Assembly (NCBI GenBank): GCA_902381685.1
Contig: LR698958.1
Span: 1,870,833-1,934,832, forward strand
Source of the DNA: Lachnospiraceae bacterium
GTDB taxonomy: Bacteria; Bacillota; Clostridia; Lachnospirales; Lachnospiraceae
DNA: 64,000 nt
Reading direction: 5' to 3'
The notes under the pieces were generated by a model that was not told the DNA's origin, did not search any database, and was given only the letters and a program-made list of their open reading frames with translations. Shown here piece after piece: positions 54,779 to 63,689 of the stretch. Position 1 is the first letter of the stretch. Each line of letters opens with the position of its first letter. The position numbers and the translations under genes were made by a program.

Positions 54779-54807
54779 AGTTTATTACTAACTTTCCTAA
54801 AAGTCAA
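54779..54807 (-). promoter_or_regulatory. str operon promoter
   Basis: Minus strand: TTGACT (54802-54807), 17-base spacer, TAAACT (54779-54784). The leader that follows can form a hairpin TACGCA/TGCGTA. Confidence 0.7.
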
Positions 54808-54818
54808 CCCCATATACG

Positions 54819-54848
54819 CAAAAAAGTAGGGTTTCTCCTACTTTTTTA
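54819..54848. terminator. Terminator after the response regulator gene
   Basis: AAAAAGTAGG/CCTACTTTTT. It works in either direction and shields the str promoter. Confidence 0.85.
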
Positions 54849-55578
54849 CTAATCCATATGATTCCTATACTCGTTGGCTGAAATTCCTTCCACTTTTTTA
54901 AACACTCTTGAAAAATGAGCAAAATCAAGAAAACCAACTTCTCTCGCCACGTCGCCTATGCGAAGTGAAGAATCTTCCAACAGTTTTTTTTGCCCGTTTA
55001 ATTCTTATCTCATTTAAAATTTCCGAAAAACTTTTCTTCATCTCTTTATTCAACAGTTTGCTCAGATGCCACTGGCTGACATAGGTCTTCTCCGCAACTT
55101 CCGGCAAAGTCAGTTTTTCACTATAGTGTTCATCAATATATTTCATGGCATTTTTTACAATAAAAGAATTTGCTGTCTCGTGCGGTTCCACTAAAATATT
55201 CTTTTTCTTTAAATTTTCCGTCATCGTTTCTACCGCTTCTTCTAACTCTTTCATGTTCGACGGTTTCAGTAAAAATCTTGTCACACCTAAGTTTACCGCC
55301 TGCTGCGCATAGTCAAAATCTCTATATCCGGTCAATATACTGATTTCCATATCCTCAAACTCTGATTTCAATCCCGCAATCATTGTCAGTCCGTCCAACT
55401 CCGGCATGGAAATATCACAGAATATCATGTTAGGTTTATACTTCTGAATCAATTCTCTTCCCTCATACCCGTCATTAGCAGTTGCCACCACTTCACAATT
55501 CCATTTTTCCCACGGAATGCTTCTGGATAGCCCTTCTACTATGATAGGCTCGTCGTCGATTATCATCACTTTGTACAC
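54849..55578 (-). pseudogene. AraC-type response regulator with a frameshift at an A8 tract
   Basis: The receiver domain is intact (IIDDEPIIVEG, FCDISMPELDG with the phospho-Asp, FLLKPSN). The AraC HTH begins (LPEVAEKTYVSQWHLSKLLNKEMKKSF), but the frame breaks in eight A's at 54985-54992. Removing one A restores GDVAREVGFLDFAHFSRVFKKVEGISANEYR, the second AraC helix, ending at 54849. As written, translation stops at 54925. It would be a YesN-like partner of the upstream kinase. A sequencing error, phase variation or real inactivation are all possible. The start is GTG at 55578. Confidence 0.85.
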
Positions 55579-55662
55579 TTCTCACACCTCTGGTTCAGTC
55601 TTACCTTCCCATGTCTTTACCTCTTTATTATATAGACACCTTCCGGTTTTGTCAAAACTTTA

Positions 55663-56946
55663 TCATCTTCTATCTTTCTCTAATGTCAGCGCTTCATTCA
55701 GCAAAGTTTCTGCATCTTTTTTTCCCTCTGACACTTCTGCAGTTCCCTCTATTATCAACTTATATGCTTCCGGACAAATACGTGAATCCGTAGATTGGTT
55801 TAACGAGGGGGCATTGTCAAGCAACTTCCTCCCGTCTTTTATAAGAGGAGTTATTTTTGTCTGCACATTTCCTTTAAAGGTGGCAATTCCATTTCCACCC
55901 CAATATTTTATAAGAGATTCTCTTTTCGTATGTGCCTCCACAAAGCGGACTGCCAACTCTCTTTTTTCCGGGTTATCCCACGCCCGTCTTGTAATATAGA
56001 ATCCGGAAGAAATCCTGGTAACCAAAGCACCTTGTTTTGCTTTCTGCTCCCGCACTCCCGGAAATGCAACTACCGTTACTTTATCCGCTATTCCCGCTTC
56101 AATAAGGCTGCTCACATACCACGAACCTTCCAGTTGCATTGCTGCCTTTCCTTCCTGAAACAACTGTATGGCAAAATTATCTGCGCAGGCATCTATATTT
56201 TCAGGAAATGCTCCCATATCTCTCAACTCTTTTAACGTTTCAAATGCTTTTATCCATGTTTCCGGCGCTGTTTCCGGAATCGAAGTATACTCTTCTTCCC
56301 CTGCTGTATATAACAGCAGATGCTCAATCCAATAATGAGGCATATGATTCAAGGATACGGATATAGGCGTAATTCCTTTCTTTCTAAATGTACGAATGGC
56401 TTTCACAAGCGAGTCCCAGTCTGTAGGTATCTTCACATGATATTTCTCAAATAACTCTTTATTACAGAAAAGTCCCTCCCAATATCCGGTGGTCGGAACC
56501 GCTCTTATCACCCCGTCATTATTTCTGACAGCCTCCAGCGCTGTTTTCCGTGAATCCTTTGCGTATTCCGGATACTCCTTCTGTATTTCTTCCAAAGAAA
56601 CTAATTTACCTGTCGCCAAAATAGATTCCGCCGCCGAGTCCGTAAAAAACTGGATAATATCCGGCTCATTTCCCACTGCAAAATTGGCTGCCACTTTCGT
56701 TTTCCATTCCTCATCACAAATTTGCGAGTCGTCCTCAATCGTAACATTTTCATATTCTTTCATAAACTCTTCATTAATGTCCTGATACACCTTTGCACTC
56801 GGCGTTGTTCCACCAAACATGGAAACTGTTTTCAAAACAATTTCTTCCTGCACCTCTTCTTCCTCCACTTTTCCGTCGCAGCCTACGATTAACAGAAGGA
56901 TAAGTGTACAAAAAACAGCAAGAATTAATCCTTTTTTTCTTCCCAT
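55663..56946 (-). CDS. Sugar-binding lipoprotein of the two-component cluster
   Basis: 427 residues. The signal MGRKKGLILAVFCTLILLLIVGC ends in a lipobox Cys. The rest is a family 1 solute-binding protein (MFGGTTPSAKVYQDINEEFM, LEGSWYVSSLIEAGIADKV). No permease genes are adjacent. Between a sensor kinase and its regulator, it probably acts as a sensory ligand-binding subunit. It overlaps the kinase gene by 22 bases. Confidence 0.88.
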   Translation of the reverse strand: MGRKKGLILAVFCTLILLLIVGCDGKVEEEEVQEEIVLKTVSMFGGTTPSAKVYQDINEEFMKEYENVTIEDDSQICDEEWKTKVAANFAVGNEPDIIQFFTDSAAESILATGKLVSLEEIQKEYPEYAKDSRKTALEAVRNNDGVIRAVPTTGYWEGLFCNKELFEKYHVKIPTDWDSLVKAIRTFRKKGITPISVSLNHMPHYWIEHLLLYTAGEEEYTSIPETAPETWIKAFETLKELRDMGAFPENIDACADNFAIQLFQEGKAAMQLEGSWYVSSLIEAGIADKVTVVAFPGVREQKAKQGALVTRISSGFYITRRAWDNPEKRELAVRFVEAHTKRESLIKYWGGNGIATFKGNVQTKITPLIKDGRKLLDNAPSLNQSTDSRICPEAYKLIIEGTAEVSEGKKDAETLLNEALTLEKDRR

Positions 56947-58781
56947 ATCATTTCCCTCTTTTCCCTTAATTCAATTTCCACCTGATGTTTCTTTTCTTCT
57001 TCGTCCTCCGGCTTCCACTCATAAGGAATTACAATTTTAAAACTTGTATGCTCTTCATCTATCTCTATATGCAGACCGTACTCCTGTCCATAAATCAGTT
57101 GAATTCTCTCATTTACATTGCGCAGTCCCAAAGAAGTATGTTTTCCTACGCCCTGTATGTTTTCAGGAGGACCATATAGAATTTCATGAATTCTCTCTTT
57201 TTCTTCTTCACTCACTCTGCCGGAAGTATTAATAACTTCAAGAAAAACTTTATCTTCTTCACGGTAAATACGAATTTTAATAATACCCTTCTTTACTCTT
57301 TCAATTCCATGCACAACTGCATTTTCCAGAATAGGCTGTAATACAAGACGTGGAACTTTTACTTCCAATACAGACTCATCAATTTCTTTTTCAAATGTAA
57401 GCCTTTGTCCAAATCTCTTTTTCGTAATAAACAGATATGCTTCCGAACATTTTAATTCTTCTTTTAACGCCGTCAATTTTTGATTTTCCCTGTTCATTCG
57501 ATAGTCAATGACCGTACCCAATGCCTCTATCATCTCCGACACGGTACTATCCCCCGTCATTCTCGCCTGCCAATTCATCATTTCCAATGTATTGTTAATA
57601 AAGTGCGGATTAATCTGCGTCTGCAATGCCAAAATTTTCGCATCTTTTCTCGCCATTTTTTCATCGTAAACACAATCAAATAAATATTTCACTTTCTTTG
57701 ACATATTGTTGAAGGAATCCACAAGATAATCAAATTCTTTATTCGGCATATTTTCGATTTCGAGAACCGCTCCCAGTTCCCCTCGCTCAATAGATTTTGA
57801 CACATTCACCAACTCATGAATCGGTGTTCCTATCTGTTTTTCCAGAAAATAAAATATTCCTATTATAATCGGGAGAATTGCTATAAATATAATGCTGATC
57901 ACACGGTAAAACTCATATAGTCCCGAATACACTTCCGTCGCATTCACTAAAAACAGCACGCCCATATCATAATAGTTGTATTCTTTCATATTCATATAGG
58001 CGTTATAATTTAAGTCTTTCACTAAAAACAAATTTTTTCTTTGAGATTTTTGATACTGATTAAAAAGTTTATCTATAACATAACGCTGACTTTTTTCTCC
58101 CACACAGCCATGCACCTGTACCAAATCTAATTCTTCTCCTATGCTCAATGCCACATTTTCTTTTTCCCTTATCTCCAATCCATGAAATAATCTTTTAATG
58201 TCCACTTCCGCAACCAATGTTCCAAATTTCTCATAATCAAATACCGTATATAAATTGCGGACGATAAACAGCCTCCTTTCAATTACTTTTAATTGAACAT
58301 TAGATGTATCTTCCTGACGGATTTCGCTTATTTCCGGCTCTATATCGCGAACATATTCATCAAATTGGTGTTTTATTTTCGTATTGTATGAAATGACATA
58401 CGGAGTTTCCACTTCATAAAAAGCAAACATCGAAAATCTTCTGTCTAAGTTGAACTGCTGCTTGGATAAAATAGTAATCGTATCAATCAGTTCTGTTTTT
58501 GTTTTTACTCCTTTCCGGTACTCTCTCCACACCTCCTCACAACTTCTCTCATAAGAAATTTGTAAACAACTTTCTATTAAATCATCAAGCCTTCCTGCTA
58601 CAAGTGAAGAAATATTCTGCATCTCATTCTCTATCATCGAGTCTGTTCTTTTCGTAATTTCTATGCGGTAGGAAAATGCCGTAAATACAAATACGGCAAC
58701 CACCGGCACTACCCAACACATAATAACCAAAAATAAAATGCGATTTCTTATGGAAGCTTTTCGCTTTCGTTTCTTTCCCAT
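56925..58781 (-). CDS. YesM-type sensor histidine kinase
   Basis: 618 residues. One TM helix at about 15-37, an extracellular sensor domain (about 38-285), a second TM helix (IISIIFIAILPIIIGIFYFL), a HAMP linker, then a His_kinase domain QTQINPHFINNTLEMMNWQA with the phospho-His and an HATPase (PILENAVVHGI, GLGLRNVNERI-like end). It pairs with the downstream AraC-type response regulator, which is frameshifted here, so the pathway may be off in this strain. Confidence 0.92.
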   Translation of the reverse strand: MGKKRKRKASIRNRILFLVIMCWVVPVVAVFVFTAFSYRIEITKRTDSMIENEMQNISSLVAGRLDDLIESCLQISYERSCEEVWREYRKGVKTKTELIDTITILSKQQFNLDRRFSMFAFYEVETPYVISYNTKIKHQFDEYVRDIEPEISEIRQEDTSNVQLKVIERRLFIVRNLYTVFDYEKFGTLVAEVDIKRLFHGLEIREKENVALSIGEELDLVQVHGCVGEKSQRYVIDKLFNQYQKSQRKNLFLVKDLNYNAYMNMKEYNYYDMGVLFLVNATEVYSGLYEFYRVISIIFIAILPIIIGIFYFLEKQIGTPIHELVNVSKSIERGELGAVLEIENMPNKEFDYLVDSFNNMSKKVKYLFDCVYDEKMARKDAKILALQTQINPHFINNTLEMMNWQARMTGDSTVSEMIEALGTVIDYRMNRENQKLTALKEELKCSEAYLFITKKRFGQRLTFEKEIDESVLEVKVPRLVLQPILENAVVHGIERVKKGIIKIRIYREEDKVFLEVINTSGRVSEEEKERIHEILYGPPENIQGVGKHTSLGLRNVNERIQLIYGQEYGLHIEIDEEHTSFKIVIPYEWKPEDEEEKKHQVEIELREKREMIWEEKKD

Positions 58782-58812
58782 TTCTCTCTTCCTTCAGTTT
58801 TTAAATTTACAC

Positions 58813-58862
58813 AAAAATAGAGCCTTCCTCCGTTATCACAACATCAGAAAGACTCTATTTTT
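58813..58862 (-). terminator. pepD terminator
   Basis: AAAATAGAG/CTCTATTTT with an imperfect inner stem, directly after the pepD stop. Confidence 0.75.
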
Positions 58863-60284
58863 CTAGGATAATATTGCTTTTAGCAATTCCCATACATTCT
58901 CAATAGATTGTTTTGAAACCTTTTCATTCGGCGTATGTACATCAATCATGTCCGGACCTATGGACAAAATATCTGCATCTTTTATTTTTTCCGCCCAGTA
59001 CCCGCATTCCAATCCTGCGTGTACCGCCTCTATTTTCGGTTCTTTTCCGAACAATTCCCGATACTTTTCCGTGGCAATCTCACGGAGTTTTGAATTCTCC
59101 CTGTACTGCCAGCCCGGATATTCTCCTGACCACTTACATTCCATTCCTAAAACATCTACTATTGTCTGTATACGGCTGATTAAAAACTGTTTCTGCGTTT
59201 CCACCGAACTTCTGAGAGCCGAATGAAATAACAGACAGCCTTCTTTTTCCTCCATACACCCTGTGTTTATGGAAGTCTGTACAAGCCCTTCCACTGCGGC
59301 AGACATATTCATAACTCCCTGCAGCATCAACACTAAGAAGTTTTTCAATGTTTCCGCCGTCTTCTTGGTAAACACTTCGCAATCTGACACTATCTCTTCC
59401 TCCCGAACGATAAATTGTACATCGTCGGCTGGCGATAATTCATTTTTTAATTCTCTTTCCAATTCCGCAATCTCTTCTTTCACTTTGGAAAGCGCTTCCT
59501 CTTTGACATAGCAGAGTATCTCTCCCGTGTTTGCAATTGCATTGAATTTTCCGATGGATTCCGTTTCACCTATTCGGGCATCATATTTTTCCAGACGCTG
59601 AAGCACCCTGCCAATCAGTTGAATTGCATTTCCTCTTTCCAACTGAATTTCCATGCCGGAATGTCCGCCTTTCAAGCCTCCTATAGAGATATGAAGAGGA
59701 ACAAGAGGAATTTCTGCTTTTTCCTTTTCTATAGGAAGTTTAATACACGCTCCTATTCCTCCGGCACACCCGCTGCAAAACATTCCTTCCTCCTCAGAGT
59801 CAAGGTTGATTATCATTTTCCCCTCAAGTTCCGATATGTCTGCCGACGCTCCTCCAAGCAGACCAATCTCTTCTTTGGAAGTGAAAATAAATTCCAGAGG
59901 CGGAAGTGGAATGTCTTTTTCAGCCATAAGCATCATCGCATAAGCAAGTGCAATTCCGTTATCCGCTCCTAATGTCGTTCCATTTGCATGAAGAAATACA
60001 CCGTCATCAATCACTTCAATTCCATTTTGATAACAATGCTCCATTCCCTGTGCAACCACATAGACCATATCCATATGCCCTTGCAGAATGATTGTGTCCC
60101 GCTTTTCCATTCCCTTTGTTGCCGGCTTTTTCACCAGCACATTATAATCTTTATCCTGTTTTACCCAAAGTCCTAACTCTTTTGCAAACGCTGTAAGATA
60201 ATCACTGACCGCTTTCTCATCTCCCGACTGTCTTGGAATAGATGAGATTTCCTTAAAATATGAAATAATTTTCTCTGTCTCCAT
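58863..60284 (-). CDS. pepD: Aminoacyl-histidine dipeptidase (M20)
   Basis: ATG at 60284 follows a GGGGG site; the longer frame starting at 60347 is not conserved. 473 residues. LQGHMDMVYV (His, Asp), LGADNGIALAYA (bridging Asp), FTSKEEIGLLGG (catalytic Glu-Glu) and NLDSEEEGMFCSGCAG are PepD motifs. It is a cytoplasmic Xaa-His dipeptidase/carnosinase. Monocistronic. Confidence 0.93.
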   Translation of the reverse strand: METEKIISYFKEISSIPRQSGDEKAVSDYLTAFAKELGLWVKQDKDYNVLVKKPATKGMEKRDTIILQGHMDMVYVVAQGMEHCYQNGIEVIDDGVFLHANGTTLGADNGIALAYAMMLMAEKDIPLPPLEFIFTSKEEIGLLGGASADISELEGKMIINLDSEEEGMFCSGCAGGIGACIKLPIEKEKAEIPLVPLHISIGGLKGGHSGMEIQLERGNAIQLIGRVLQRLEKYDARIGETESIGKFNAIANTGEILCYVKEEALSKVKEEIAELERELKNELSPADDVQFIVREEEIVSDCEVFTKKTAETLKNFLVLMLQGVMNMSAAVEGLVQTSINTGCMEEKEGCLLFHSALRSSVETQKQFLISRIQTIVDVLGMECKWSGEYPGWQYRENSKLREIATEKYRELFGKEPKIEAVHAGLECGYWAEKIKDADILSIGPDMIDVHTPNEKVSKQSIENVWELLKAILS

Positions 60285-60420
60285 TCTTTTTCCCCCTGTA
60301 TTCTGTTTGATCTTGCAAGTTTCATTTCTATTCCCTGCAACAATCACTTTTCTCTCTGTAAAACTTTAAAAACTCTCTCCTTCCATGTTTTTTCTTATTT
60401 TTCTTGTATTATACCCTTAT

Positions 60421-60428
60421 TTGTCGAG
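60421..60428 (+). promoter_or_regulatory. Possible 0A-box-like site
   Basis: TTGTCGAG, one base off the Spo0A consensus TTGTCGAA, about 150 bases before the stand-alone Spo0A effector gene. A single such site is weak evidence. Confidence 0.3.
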
Positions 60429-60571
60429 AAATTCCATATATTTTCATTTATCCCAATATTTTAACAAATAATGCCAAGAATCGTCATGGTATGTTGTCTT
60501 TTTTTGTTCTATAATAAATAATGAAAGAAAACAGGCTTGGAACTTCGTTTCCAACAGAAAAGGAGCGTATT

Positions 60572-61114
60572 ATGTTAAAACTAAACACCGCAGTTGCCAC
60601 AGCGGTAAACGGACAACTGCAGAGTAATGAACCGTGCATTATTCAATTAAATCTTGAAATTTCTAAAGATAGCATTATGGAACTTTTAGGCAGATTAGGC
60701 AAAGGAAAATCTTCAGATACAAATGAGGTTCAACAGACAAATGATAATACCCTGACTTCTCAAATTACATCTGTCATTCATGAAATAGGTGTTCCCGCAC
60801 ATATTATGGGATACCGTTACTTGAAAGACGCCATCTCTTTAGCAATTACGGATCCGGACAGTATAACAGCCATAACAAAGATAATTTATCCGGAAGTTGC
60901 TTCAAAAAATCACACTACACCAAGTCGGGTGGAACGTGCCATACGCCATGCCATTGAAGTTGCATGGTCACGAGGAAATATGGACGTATTAAACCATTTC
61001 TTCGGTTATACCGTAAGCGCCGACTCCGGACGTCCTACCAATTCAGAATTTATTGCTCTCGTTGCTGATTACATTCGTTTAAAAAATCAGGACGAACATG
61101 TTTCACTGCATTAA
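60572..61114 (+). CDS. Stand-alone Spo0A C-terminal (effector) domain protein
   Basis: ATG at 60572 follows AAGGAG, giving 180 residues. Residues 70-175 are a Spo0A effector domain ([52 protein letters not shown]). The receiver domain is absent; instead a short N-terminal segment ([14 protein letters not shown]...) of unknown type precedes it. It cannot be controlled by phosphorelay in the usual way. It may compete with or modulate Spo0A at 0A boxes. TATAAT at 60510-60515 is a likely -10. Confidence 0.88.
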   Translation: MLKLNTAVATAVNGQLQSNEPCIIQLNLEISKDSIMELLGRLGKGKSSDTNEVQQTNDNTLTSQITSVIHEIGVPAHIMGYRYLKDAISLAITDPDSITAITKIIYPEVASKNHTTPSRVERAIRHAIEVAWSRGNMDVLNHFFGYTVSADSGRPTNSEFIALVADYIRLKNQDEHVSLH

Positions 61115-61128
61115 TTCCAGACAAATAA

Positions 61129-61177
61129 AAAAAACGTCTTGTTAAAAGTTCTCACTTTTTAACAAGACGTTTTATTT
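61129..61177. terminator. Bidirectional terminator
   Basis: AAAACGTCTTGTTAAAA/TTTTAACAAGACGTTTT between convergent genes. Confidence 0.92.
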
Positions 61178-61186
61178 TATTCCTTC

Positions 61187-62272
61187 TTATTCTTCAGGAA
61201 CTACAATTAAATCTTTTGTGAAACTATTTAATACTTCACAACCATCTTCTGTGATGATTACAAGGTCTTCGATACGAACACCGATTCCTTCGTCCGGTAA
61301 GTAAATACCCGGTTCGATAGAGAAGCACTGTCCCACTTTGATGATGTCTTCATTTACAGAAGAAACATCTCCGTATTCGTGGTCTTCCATACCGATAGAG
61401 TGACCTGTTCTATGTGTAAAGTACTGTCCGAAACCTTTTTCTTCAATGTAGTTTCTACAAGCTAAGTCTACATCGCACATTCTGTTACCAGGTTTAGATG
61501 CTGCGATACCTCTTGCCTGTGCTTCTTTAACTACTTCGTATACTTCTCTTGCTCTGTCAGATACTTCACCGATGAATACTGTTCTTGTCATATCTGAGCA
61601 GTAGTCATTTAAAATACCACCGATGTCAAGTACAACTGAATCTCCACGTTTTCCTTTTGTATCATCTGTTACGTGGTGTGGATCTGCACCTGATTTACCA
61701 TATGCTGTAATTGGATCGAAAGAAACACCTGAGTGTCCTGTCTGAGCATATTTTTCACGAACGATTGCATTTAATTCTTTCTCTGTGTATCCTTTAACAA
61801 CTAATGGAACTAATTCTTCCATAATCTTATCGTTAGCTGCTGATGCTTCACGCATTAACTGTTTTTCATTCTCATCTTTGATCATTCTAACATAGTCAAC
61901 AATCATAGAACCGTTGCGGAATTCACTTCCTGCACCCAATTCCTGTAATCTTAATAAGAATTTTGCCGGCCAAACTTTATCAATACCGATTGGTTTGTCT
62001 TTCTCTACAAATCTGCTTAAGATTTCTACTCCGTCTTCAATGTCATCGTACCATACTAAATCTACCCCAAGATCTTTTTCCTGTGGGAACAATTTATTGA
62101 TAACTAATTTGTGATTACCATTCACGTTTAAGTAAAGAGCTAAAAGTCTTTCTCCTGGGTGAATCCATTTTCCTGTCAAATAATAAATACTTGGAGGGTC
62201 GGAAATAATCATCTGTGGCATTCCCTGTTCTTCCATTGCTTTTAAAATTCTACCTACTTTTCCTGCATCCAT
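61187..62272 (-). CDS. M24 family Xaa-Pro peptidase
   Basis: 361 residues, two-domain (creatinase N plus pita-bread). Metal ligands: LDIGGILNDYCSDMTRTV (two Asp), RTGHSIGMEDHEYG (His), SIEPGIYLPDEG (Glu), GVRIEDLVII (Glu). Likely a cytoplasmic prolidase or aminopeptidase P-like enzyme. Codon use is that of a highly expressed gene. Confidence 0.92.
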   Translation of the reverse strand: MDAGKVGRILKAMEEQGMPQMIISDPPSIYYLTGKWIHPGERLLALYLNVNGNHKLVINKLFPQEKDLGVDLVWYDDIEDGVEILSRFVEKDKPIGIDKVWPAKFLLRLQELGAGSEFRNGSMIVDYVRMIKDENEKQLMREASAANDKIMEELVPLVVKGYTEKELNAIVREKYAQTGHSGVSFDPITAYGKSGADPHHVTDDTKGKRGDSVVLDIGGILNDYCSDMTRTVFIGEVSDRAREVYEVVKEAQARGIAASKPGNRMCDVDLACRNYIEEKGFGQYFTHRTGHSIGMEDHEYGDVSSVNEDIIKVGQCFSIEPGIYLPDEGIGVRIEDLVIITEDGCEVLNSFTKDLIVVPEE

Positions 62273-62360
62273 TATGTATGCCTCCTATGTTTTATTGTGC
62301 TTCTTTACTTGCACTATAAAGTAATTATAGTATCATTTTTACATTGTGTCAACAAAGCAA

Positions 62361-62525
62361 TTATTTCTTTTCTCCGTCGTCAAAACAACTTCCCATACAA
62401 CTTTTACAGTTGCTTCCACAACCTCATGTACTCTCACCGTTTTTATGTTTTTTAATTTGATTTCTTATCACCAGCACAACAACAACTGCAATCAACCCGA
62501 TAAGAATAATATCTGCCAAACTCAT
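62361..62525 (-). CDS. FeoB-associated Cys-rich membrane protein with an in-frame TGA
   Basis: One membrane helix (MSLADIILIGLIAVVVVLVI), a basic stretch (RNQIKKHKNGEST), then TGA at 62424-62426, then GCGSNCKSCMGSCFDDGEKK and TAA. Without the TGA this matches the FeoB-associated Cys-rich family: short helix, basic linker and a Cys cluster. The TGA falls where the family has Gly or Cys. Downstream, CAACT-GTAAA-AGTTG can form a hairpin with its loop 16 bases after the TGA. Either selenocysteine insertion or a nonsense mutation is possible. It follows DUF3793 and DUF2325 genes. SD is weak (GGTGG). Confidence 0.72.
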
Positions 62526-62565
62526 TTTTACACCACCGTTTTCTTTATATCATAGCACAAAGATT

Positions 62566-62850
62566 TTATGAAGCACACTCGTTTTGCAGAATTTCGTTCA
62601 ACGCATTTTTGCTGCTTGTATGACATCGAACAATATTTGCATTACATTTCTGCGCTTCCGACACGGCGCAGCGCACCATCTTATGCGAAACGGTATTGGT
62701 AAATAAAATAACTAAATCCGGACTACCAATCTGTTCACTTAAATTTGCCGTCATCTGCGTAAAGATTTTTGCCTTACATTTATATGATTTACAAAGTTTC
62801 TTATACTGTCCAACCATTCGGTCATGTCCGCCAACAATAACTACACTCAT
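62566..62850 (-). CDS. DUF2325 family protein
   Basis: ATG at 62850 follows AGGAGG; 94 residues. SVVIVGGHDRMVGQYKKLCK, DLVILFTNTVSHKMV and NIVRCHTSSKNALNEIL match DUF2325 proteins. They sit near iron uptake genes in Clostridia. The function is unknown; the Rossmann-like start may bind a nucleotide. Its start overlaps the preceding gene's end region by none; the gap is 11 bases. Confidence 0.85.
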   Translation of the reverse strand: MSVVIVGGHDRMVGQYKKLCKSYKCKAKIFTQMTANLSEQIGSPDLVILFTNTVSHKMVRCAVSEAQKCNANIVRCHTSSKNALNEILQNECAS

Positions 62851-62861
62851 GTCAAATCCTC

Positions 62862-63455
62862 CTATCCTGCATAACTTGTCATAATTTCTTCCATGCAAAC
62901 CCCATTATAAATAAGGGACAGCAATGTTTCTTTTGCCACTTCAAACTTGCGAAAGAGTTTTAATTTTTCCGTCATGTTCTCATATACTTTCCAGTAGCCT
63001 GCGTAGAGAAAATATTTTCCTTCGTTTTCCATAAATCCTCTCACGTCCTCAAGCGGATACCCTAAAAGCAGTCCCATTTCGTGCGGGAATTCTCCCCGCT
63101 CTTCCATATAAGTTGCATAACGCATCTGAAATGTTCTTAAAATTCTTCCAAACTGAAATACCTGATACCCTTCCTGCCGAAAAAATTGTCTGATCTCTCT
63201 TCGGCAAAGAAACTCTTCCAACTGCTTTCTTCTATAAAGAAGAAACGTAACTTTCTCTTTTGTCTGTAACATTTTATAGTAGGAAAGACCACTCTTTTCT
63301 ATTATTGCCGTAACCTGCCCTGCATTTTCTAATGATACGATGAGCAGATTGGAAACTTTTAACCCGGTAATTAACGGAGCGCACTGCAGCGCCAATTGTA
63401 TCTCTATATTTTTTAAATCCATCTCCCTTACAAGTTCAAATATCTCTCTGCTCAT
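62862..63455 (-). CDS. DUF3793 family protein
   Basis: 197 residues, LQCAPLITGLKVSNLLIVSL ... FPHEMGLLLGYPLEDVRGFMENEGKYFLYAGYWKVY, as in DUF3793 proteins encoded with feoB systems and flavodoxins in Clostridia. Function unknown. It leads an operon with DUF2325 and the FeoB-associated protein. A strong promoter with an operator-like dyad lies upstream. Confidence 0.88.
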   Translation of the reverse strand: MSREIFELVREMDLKNIEIQLALQCAPLITGLKVSNLLIVSLENAGQVTAIIEKSGLSYYKMLQTKEKVTFLLYRRKQLEEFLCRREIRQFFRQEGYQVFQFGRILRTFQMRYATYMEERGEFPHEMGLLLGYPLEDVRGFMENEGKYFLYAGYWKVYENMTEKLKLFRKFEVAKETLLSLIYNGVCMEEIMTSYAG

Positions 63456-63470
63456 CTTATCTCCTTTCTG

Positions 63471-63484
63471 TTAGTCTTTTCTAA
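63471..63484 (-). promoter_or_regulatory. Predicted DtxR-type operator, DUF3793 operon
   Basis: TTAGTCTTTTCTAA, 9 bases downstream of the -10 box and 16-29 bases before the ATG. A second dyad, ACTAA-TTT-TTAGT (63500-63512), lies in the promoter spacer. Confidence 0.65.
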
Positions 63485-63493
63485 CTTTAATTC

Positions 63494-63522
63494 ATTTTAA
63501 CTAATTTTTAGTGTTACGTCAA
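63494..63522 (-). promoter_or_regulatory. Promoter of the DUF3793 operon
   Basis: Minus strand: TTGACG (63517-63522), 17-base spacer, TAAAAT (63494-63499). Confidence 0.8.
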
Positions 63523-63629
63523 GATATAAATACTTATTTTTATTTATTATGTCCCGAAAACTCTATACTACTTCATAAAAACTCTTACTAATATATCCAA
63601 TTACACTCAAAGACATATGCTGTATAAAC

Positions 63630-63668
63630 TAAAGAGGACATGAACTCTATCTAAGTCCATGTCCTCCT
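63630..63668 (-). terminator. Terminator of the gene at the right edge
   Basis: GAGGACATG/CATGTCCTC hairpin followed by TTTAG, about 22 bases after the stop at 63690. Confidence 0.75.
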
Positions 63669-63689
63669 GTCTCTAATTTTTGTTATAGT

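Noticed and set aside
62346..62555. 69-aa plus-strand ORF
   Set aside because: It is antisense to the FeoB-associated gene and its sequence is low-complexity Thr/His/Asn.
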